Assembly (NCBI GenBank): GCA_023257035.1
Contig: JALRDI010000103.1
Coordinates: forward strand, 1-36,913
Length of the DNA stretch: 36,913 nucleotides
Direction of reading: 5' to 3'
From: Ilumatobacteraceae bacterium
Lineage (GTDB): Bacteria; Actinomycetota; Acidimicrobiia; Acidimicrobiales; Ilumatobacteraceae
Shown here: piece by piece, positions 33,163-36,913 of the stretch
Layout: every line of letters starts with the position of its first letter
Position numbering within the stretch: position 1 is the stretch's first letter
Notes under the pieces: generated by a model
What the model was told of the DNA's origin: nothing
The model's input: the letters and a program-made list of their open reading frames with translations, nothing else
Databases searched by the model: none
Made by a program: the position numbers and the translations under genes

Positions 33163-34183
33163 GGGGCGCCCATCCAGCGAACGCGTCAATCACTGGTTTG
33201 ATGTCGTCCATCATCGGGTACAAGATCGGGCACGTCACTCCTGCCTCGATGTATTCAGCCACCTTGTCCTGGCACTGAGCTGTCGTTCCAACGGCCATCA
33301 GCGAGCGAACCAAGGAATCAGGAATGAGGTGAGCAGCTTTCCGATAATCAGCCTCGGTGGCTGGCCATCCAACGACCTCTTTTACCCGCTCGACAAGTTC
33401 GGGGTCAGCTCCGCTCGCTTCCATGATGTGCGGTTCTGTGCCTAGGTAATACGCCACCAGCGATTTGCCGGTGAGGAGAGCTTCATCTGGATCATCGTCA
33501 GACAGTGAGCACACGAGAAGTTCTGGGCGATCAACTTCGTCAATGGTTTTGCCTGCACGTTGGGCCCCCGCCTCGACGAGGTCGACAGCAGATCTGATGT
33601 ACTCAGCAGAAACAACGTAATTGAGCACTACCCCATCGCAGATTTCTCCAGTGAGTTCCAACATTCTCGGTCCGGTTGCCCCGATGTAAATCGGGATATC
33701 CCTCGGAGAGGTATCGCCGTACGCTACGTCAAGCCGAACCCTGTCCAAATTGACGATCTCACCTTCATACGAGACTTCTTCCATAGTGAAAAGCGCACGA
33801 AGTGCTTCGACATGTTCTCGCATCGCCCGAAGCGGAATGCGACGATTTTCTCCGACCCGGCTCGTGATCGGTTCCCACCACGCGCCAATGCCGCACATCA
33901 CTCGTCCTTGCCCGTCGACGAGTCCACCAAGTTCCCACATCGTGCTCCACGTGGATGCGATAACTGCGGGGTTGCGGGTCCAGATGGGCAGTACTCCGGA
34001 GCCGATACGCATACGTTTCGTCTCAGCGAGGAGAGCGCTCATGAGAACGATGCAGTCCCGCGCGAGTCGAGTGTCCGCTTGCCAAATTTCTGAGAAGCCT
34101 CTCGACTCCGCGTATTTCGCCATCTCGATCTCATACGAGATCGGATGTTTGTCTTGGAGATAGAGGGCCATGCGTTGCGCCAT
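33155..34183 (-). CDS. LLM-class (F420-type) oxidoreductase
   Basis: Luciferase-fold protein of 342 residues. Family features: MAKYAESRGFSEIWQADTRLARD, RMRIGSGVLPIWTRNPAVIA, the Gly-rich CGIGAWWEPI, and IPIYIGATGPRMLELTGEICDGVVLN. ATG 34183 is preferred because TAGTGT lies 7 nt upstream; ATG 34171 (MALYLQD) is the alternative. It sits inside the amidohydrolase/hydroxylase operon between the TRZ/ATZ-like and cytosine-deaminase-like genes, so it likely acts on an intermediate. Cofactor choice (F420 or FMN) is not settled by sequence. Confidence 0.86.
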   Translation of the reverse strand: MAQRMALYLQDKHPISYEIEMAKYAESRGFSEIWQADTRLARDCIVLMSALLAETKRMRIGSGVLPIWTRNPAVIASTWSTMWELGGLVDGQGRVMCGIGAWWEPITSRVGENRRIPLRAMREHVEALRALFTMEEVSYEGEIVNLDRVRLDVAYGDTSPRDIPIYIGATGPRMLELTGEICDGVVLNYVVSAEYIRSAVDLVEAGAQRAGKTIDEVDRPELLVCSLSDDDPDEALLTGKSLVAYYLGTEPHIMEASGADPELVERVKEVVGWPATEADYRKAAHLIPDSLVRSLMAVGTTAQCQDKVAEYIEAGVTCPILYPMMDDIKPVIDAFAGWAPHD

Positions 34184-34196
34184 GGCGCCGACACTA
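34184..34196 (-). promoter_or_regulatory. Possible internal leaderless promoter (-10 TAGTGT) overlapping a stop codon
   Basis: On the minus strand TAGTGT (34196-34191) begins with the TAG stop of the cytosine-deaminase-like gene and ends 7 nt before the ATG at 34183. Chance cannot be excluded. Confidence 0.35.
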
Positions 34197-35438
34197 CGGG
34201 ATGAGAGCTGGCAACTCACTCATCACAGAGGTGGTCGCCACCACACGGCCTCCTTTGAGTACGACTCGATCGGCAGGCGCCTCTGCGATTGCCTGTCGAA
34301 TTGTCGTTGCTCGAACTGCAAGTAGGTCTGCTGGCTCTCCAACGGCGATGTTGACCGTTGGAGCGCTGATGGCAGCCCTTGCGTTTGAACTGATTGTTGA
34401 AAACGCGTCAACTGGAAGCATGTGTCCTGCCATCACCATGAGGGCTGCAGTTTCGAACGGATCATTTCGCCCGACAAAGTTGAACGGGTCTTGCGCGTTG
34501 TCGGCGCCTGCAACCAAATTTACTCCTGCGGCGCGTAACGCATGAATGGCGGTGAGTCCACGCGGAGTGGCGACTGGATCATCTCGACCCTGCAAGAACA
34601 GGTTTGTTTGAGGAAGAGCCACAATTGAGATATCGGCCTCTGCAATCGCAGCTGCGAGCGGTTTGATTTGTTCGCTTGGAAGCATGCCAAGGCTGACGCA
34701 GTGGCTCGCGGTCGTTGAAATCTGCGAGCCACGTGAGTAGCGAATCACGTCGTTGATCGTTAGTGCTGTTGGGTCCAGTGTCTCATCGACGTGGAGGTCG
34801 ACCTTCCTTCCATGTCGCTCCGCGAGTTCGAACGCAATCGATACGCAGGCGTCAGAGTCTGGTTCGAGGTGCGGGCACCCACCGATGACCTCTACACCAA
34901 GTTCGATCGCTTCGTTGAGTGCAATGAGGTTGAGGTCGCTCCCCTCTCCACTCATCGGCATATATGTCAACGCAACGAACTCGATGTCCATACGGTCTCG
35001 ATACCTCTGGGCGGCCTCAATCGCTGCCACGAGGTAACGAGTTGAGACCGGTCCACCAACATTCACGTGGCTGCGCACGAGTGTTACGCCACTTTTGAGG
35101 AGCATTTCTAATGAACGAGAAATTCTCTGAACCATTTCGTCATGTGCAATAACTCCTGACGATTCAGCTTCTCTCCATCCAACGATCGCCCCCATTAAGT
35201 CACCCTTCGGGTTCGGAACGACATCGGCGGTGAGTGACTTATCGAGATGGGCATGAGGCTCGACGAGCGATGGCAGAAGAAGACGCCCTTCCAATTCGAC
35301 CACTGTGAGGTTGTCGCTCACGACATCTTCACGCCTCTCTGACATCGCGACAATCGTTCCCGAAGAATCAACCAGAATGTGCGGCTTGCTGCCATCGACG
35401 AGGATGCCACCTGAAAGAAGTGTGCGGGGTTGGGTCAT
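34194..35438 (-). CDS. Cytosine-deaminase-like (CodA-type) amidohydrolase
   Basis: Amidohydrolase of 414 residues from the CodA/isocytosine/creatinine deaminase branch. Signatures: LVEPHAHLDKSLTAD (H62, H64, K67), KVDLHVDETLDPTAL (metal His, catalytic Glu region), TTASHCVSLGML, VALPQTNLFLQGR and the metal Asp in AGADNAQDPFNFVGRNDPFETA. It differs clearly from the two TRZ/ATZ-like amidohydrolases in the same operon. It is the first gene of the ten-gene run. Cytosine itself need not be the substrate: family members also act on creatinine, isocytosine and N-methylated rings, and the divergent creatininase makes a cyclic amide or hydantoin plausible. Confidence 0.88.
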   Translation of the reverse strand: MTQPRTLLSGGILVDGSKPHILVDSSGTIVAMSERREDVVSDNLTVVELEGRLLLPSLVEPHAHLDKSLTADVVPNPKGDLMGAIVGWREAESSGVIAHDEMVQRISRSLEMLLKSGVTLVRSHVNVGGPVSTRYLVAAIEAAQRYRDRMDIEFVALTYMPMSGEGSDLNLIALNEAIELGVEVIGGCPHLEPDSDACVSIAFELAERHGRKVDLHVDETLDPTALTINDVIRYSRGSQISTTASHCVSLGMLPSEQIKPLAAAIAEADISIVALPQTNLFLQGRDDPVATPRGLTAIHALRAAGVNLVAGADNAQDPFNFVGRNDPFETAALMVMAGHMLPVDAFSTISSNARAAISAPTVNIAVGEPADLLAVRATTIRQAIAEAPADRVVLKGGRVVATTSVMSELPALIP

Positions 35439-35473
35439 GGTCGCATCCTACGCGTCAGCGTAGATTCGTGAGA
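35439..35473. promoter_or_regulatory. Divergent promoter with a palindromic operator candidate
   Basis: Only 35 nt separate the divergent start codons. The palindrome CTACGC-GTCA-GCGTAG (35448-35463) overlaps both -10 boxes: TAGGAT on the minus strand (35450-35445), 6 nt before the ATG at 35438, and TAGATT on the plus strand (35461-35466), 7 nt before the ATG at 35474. One bound dimer could shut both genes. No regulator gene is seen nearby. Confidence 0.55.
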
Positions 35474-36256
35474 ATGAAAGCAACAGAGAGTCGACGTTAC
35501 GCAGACATCGTTGGGCCAGATATCGGAGAGGTCATTACCGAAGGCTCAACTCTGATTCTTCCTGTAGGCGCGGTTGAACAACATGGACCACATCTTCCGA
35601 TGTCGGTGGATGACGTCATTGCAACCGAAACAGCAACTGAGGTCGTGCAGCGTTTTGGGTCAGATCTTGACCTTTGGCAGTTGCCGTCGCTTTCGATTTC
35701 GAAATCAAATGAACATGCATGGAGCGCTGGAACTCTGTGGTACTCGGCAGAAACGATGATGGCGGTTCTTCGCGATATCGGTCGTTCGATCTCAACGACC
35801 AGGGCGGAGCGTCTCGTACTGCTGAATGGTCATGGTGGGAACACCACCCTTCTCGTAACGGCGCTCCGAGAGTTGCGTCTTGCGTATGGATTGAAGACGT
35901 TTCTGGTTCATCCGTCCCTCCCCCCTGCATACGGCGGGTCATCAACCGAAGATGAACTCGGCATGGGAATTCATGGCGGTCTAAATGAGACGTCAGTATT
36001 CATGCATTTGCGCCCGGACCTTGTCGACCTCTCGAGAGCTGAACGAAAGGTTCCAGAAGCACTCGCGGAGAATGAACATGTGAAGTTCGGCGGTTCGGTG
36101 TCATTTGGTTGGCTCTCTAACGACTTCGACGAAGCTGGGTACATCGGCGACCCGACGGGAGCATCTGCTGAACGCGGTTCCGAGCTCTTTGAACACGCTG
36201 TTAATCGTCTTGGCGATCAGATGGCTGAGATTGCTGAATTCGATTTTGGGCGTTGA
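35474..36256 (+). CDS. Creatininase-family amidohydrolase
   Basis: Metal-dependent cyclic amide or peptide hydrolase of 260 residues, related to creatinine amidohydrolase and MftE. The metal-site segments are PVGAVEQHGPHLPMSVDD (E35, H37, D46), LLNGHGGNTTLL, and GIHGGLNETSVFM with the conserved glutamate. ATG 35474 is chosen because TAGATT lies 7 nt upstream; codons back to 35420 overlap the divergent gene. Sharing its promoter region with the cytosine-deaminase-like operon suggests co-regulation. It could open a five-membered ring such as creatinine or a hydantoin. A mycofactocin role is unlikely because no other mft genes are present. Confidence 0.9.
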   Translation: MKATESRRYADIVGPDIGEVITEGSTLILPVGAVEQHGPHLPMSVDDVIATETATEVVQRFGSDLDLWQLPSLSISKSNEHAWSAGTLWYSAETMMAVLRDIGRSISTTRAERLVLLNGHGGNTTLLVTALRELRLAYGLKTFLVHPSLPPAYGGSSTEDELGMGIHGGLNETSVFMHLRPDLVDLSRAERKVPEALAENEHVKFGGSVSFGWLSNDFDEAGYIGDPTGASAERGSELFEHAVNRLGDQMAEIAEFDFGR

Positions 36257-36304
36257 CGCACTTCTGACGCTGTTTGCTCGCTAAGGCGGGTCGAAACGTT
36301 GTTC

Positions 36305-36317
36305 TAGTATCAGCATT
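36305..36317 (+). promoter_or_regulatory. Leaderless-type promoter (-10 TAGTAT) for the phosphoesterase gene
   Basis: TAGTAT at 36305-36310, 7 bases, then the ATG at 36318. No Shine-Dalgarno sequence. Confidence 0.5.
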
Positions 36318-36913
36318 ATGTTGATTGCCCAGCTCAGTGATCCCCATATTTTTGAGCGAGGAGAGCTGATGGAGGGTCGCATCGACACAGCGTTGCATTT
36401 ATCGCAAGCGTTAGCCACCCTCCGGACACTTGAACCCAAGCCGAGTTTCGTTCTGCTCACAGGTGATCTGGTAAACGACGGCCTAGCCGAACAATATGAA
36501 CACCTAAGTGAGGTGCTCGGCGATCACTTGCGTTCCGTAATTGTTGTTGCTGGTAATCATGATGAACGGCGAGGATTGAGGAATCTGTTTCCGCAGCTCT
36601 CTGAGTTCGGCGTCGGTGATGATTGCATTGACTACGTGATCGACAGTGATGAGTACGAACTTTCAATTTCAATCGTCGTTCTCGACACGACTGTTCCCGG
36701 TGAACACGGAGGTTCGTTGAGCCCTGAGCAGTTGAGCTGGCTGGAATCTCAACTCGAAACCCGAAGTGACCGGCGGGTAGTGATCGTGCAGCACCACCCA
36801 CCGTTTGCAAGCGGAATTGGATTCATGGATGCTTACGGCTTGCAAGGATCAGAGGCGGAAGCCAAGATTCTTCAACGCTTTAGCAATATCGATGCCGTGC
36901 GTTGCGGTCATTT
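36318..36913 (+). CDS. Calcineurin-like phosphoesterase (CpdA-like), 3' end cut by the window
   Basis: The frame is open from ATG 36318 to the window edge, 198 codons, so the gene is truncated at its 3' end by the window, not broken. The di-metal motifs are in order: AQLSDPHIF (D8, H10), LLTGDLVNDG, VAGNHDERRG, QHHPPF and CGH at the very end. This is the class III cyclic-nucleotide phosphodiesterase (CpdA/Icc) pattern, so cAMP or a related phosphodiester is a likely substrate. It lies 61 nt after the creatininase gene with its own -10 box, so it is probably separate from the catabolic island. Confidence 0.9.
   Translation, partial: MLIAQLSDPHIFERGELMEGRIDTALHLSQALATLRTLEPKPSFVLLTGDLVNDGLAEQYEHLSEVLGDHLRSVIVVAGNHDERRGLRNLFPQLSEFGVGDDCIDYVIDSDEYELSISIVVLDTTVPGEHGGSLSPEQLSWLESQLETRSDRRVVIVQHHPPFASGIGFMDAYGLQGSEAEAKILQRFSNIDAVRCGH

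Noticed and set aside
35474..36256. MftE of a mycofactocin cluster
   Set aside because: No mftA, mftB, mftC or mftD genes lie nearby; the shared promoter region with a cytosine-deaminase-like gene favours a catabolic role.
1..36913. CRISPR arrays, insertion sequences, prophage or integration sites
   Set aside because: No direct-repeat arrays, transposase or integrase motifs, or attachment-like repeats were seen. The single tRNA gene has no duplicated 3' end nearby.

Overview
The window looks like chromosomal DNA from an actinobacterium, most likely a marine or freshwater Acidimicrobiia relative (inference). Three things point there. First, it carries the actinobacterial gene block pgsA, gcvH, garA (FHA protein), MerR, bifunctional-nuclease (DUF151) protein, MerR, arranged as around M. 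tuberculosis Rv1822-Rv1830. Second, it has three luciferase-like oxidoreductases of the F420-type family. Third, many genes have a TANNNT -10 box exactly 6-7 nt before the start codon and no Shine-Dalgarno sequence, which is the mark of leaderless transcription. There are no insertion sequences, phage genes or CRISPR arrays. Genes are packed tightly, often with 4-20 nt overlaps, and no gap exceeds 300 nt.

Layout. Positions 1-2950 hold a secreted M23 peptidase with five peptidoglycan-binding repeats (its ribosome-binding site lies in a perfect hairpin) and a short LLM-family protein. Positions 2998-6042 hold a tandem glycine riboswitch driving gcvP, followed by a Lys/Ala-tailed protein. On the minus strand, 6721-11169 carries the rest of the glycine cleavage system (gcvT, gcvH) interleaved with garA, two MerR regulators, a DUF151 protein and a pgsA-like synthase. 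Positions 11288-16078 hold a HIT protein, a serine hydrolase, an SRAP (HMCES/YedK) protein, an SMP-30 family protein, a TauD-type dioxygenase and a histidine phosphatase. A tRNA-Pro(GGG) follows, then a housekeeping set (small zinc-ribbon protein, der, DUF512 radical-SAM protein, ispH). Positions 20279-23548 hold a membrane protein, a secreted protein, an acyl-CoA synthetase and a glycerophosphodiesterase.

The most interesting part is 23558-36256. Ten tightly packed minus-strand genes, plus a divergent creatininase, form what looks like a catabolic island built on a selenium-dependent-type molybdenum hydroxylase. It contains YqeC, YqeB and XdhC maturation proteins, an XdhD-like Mo-binding subunit, a YgfM-like FAD subunit, three different amidohydrolases (SsnA/TRZ-ATZ-like, 8-oxoguanine-deaminase-like, cytosine-deaminase-like) and two F420-type LLM oxidoreductases. 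The XdhD-like protein keeps the Mo-site motifs but has lost all eight cysteines of the N-terminal double [2Fe-2S] domain. No separate iron-sulphur subunit is present. The likely role is stepwise oxidation, deamination and ring opening of a purine-, pyrimidine- or hydantoin/creatinine-like N-heterocycle. The actual substrate cannot be read from sequence.

The window ends inside a calcineurin-like phosphoesterase gene.
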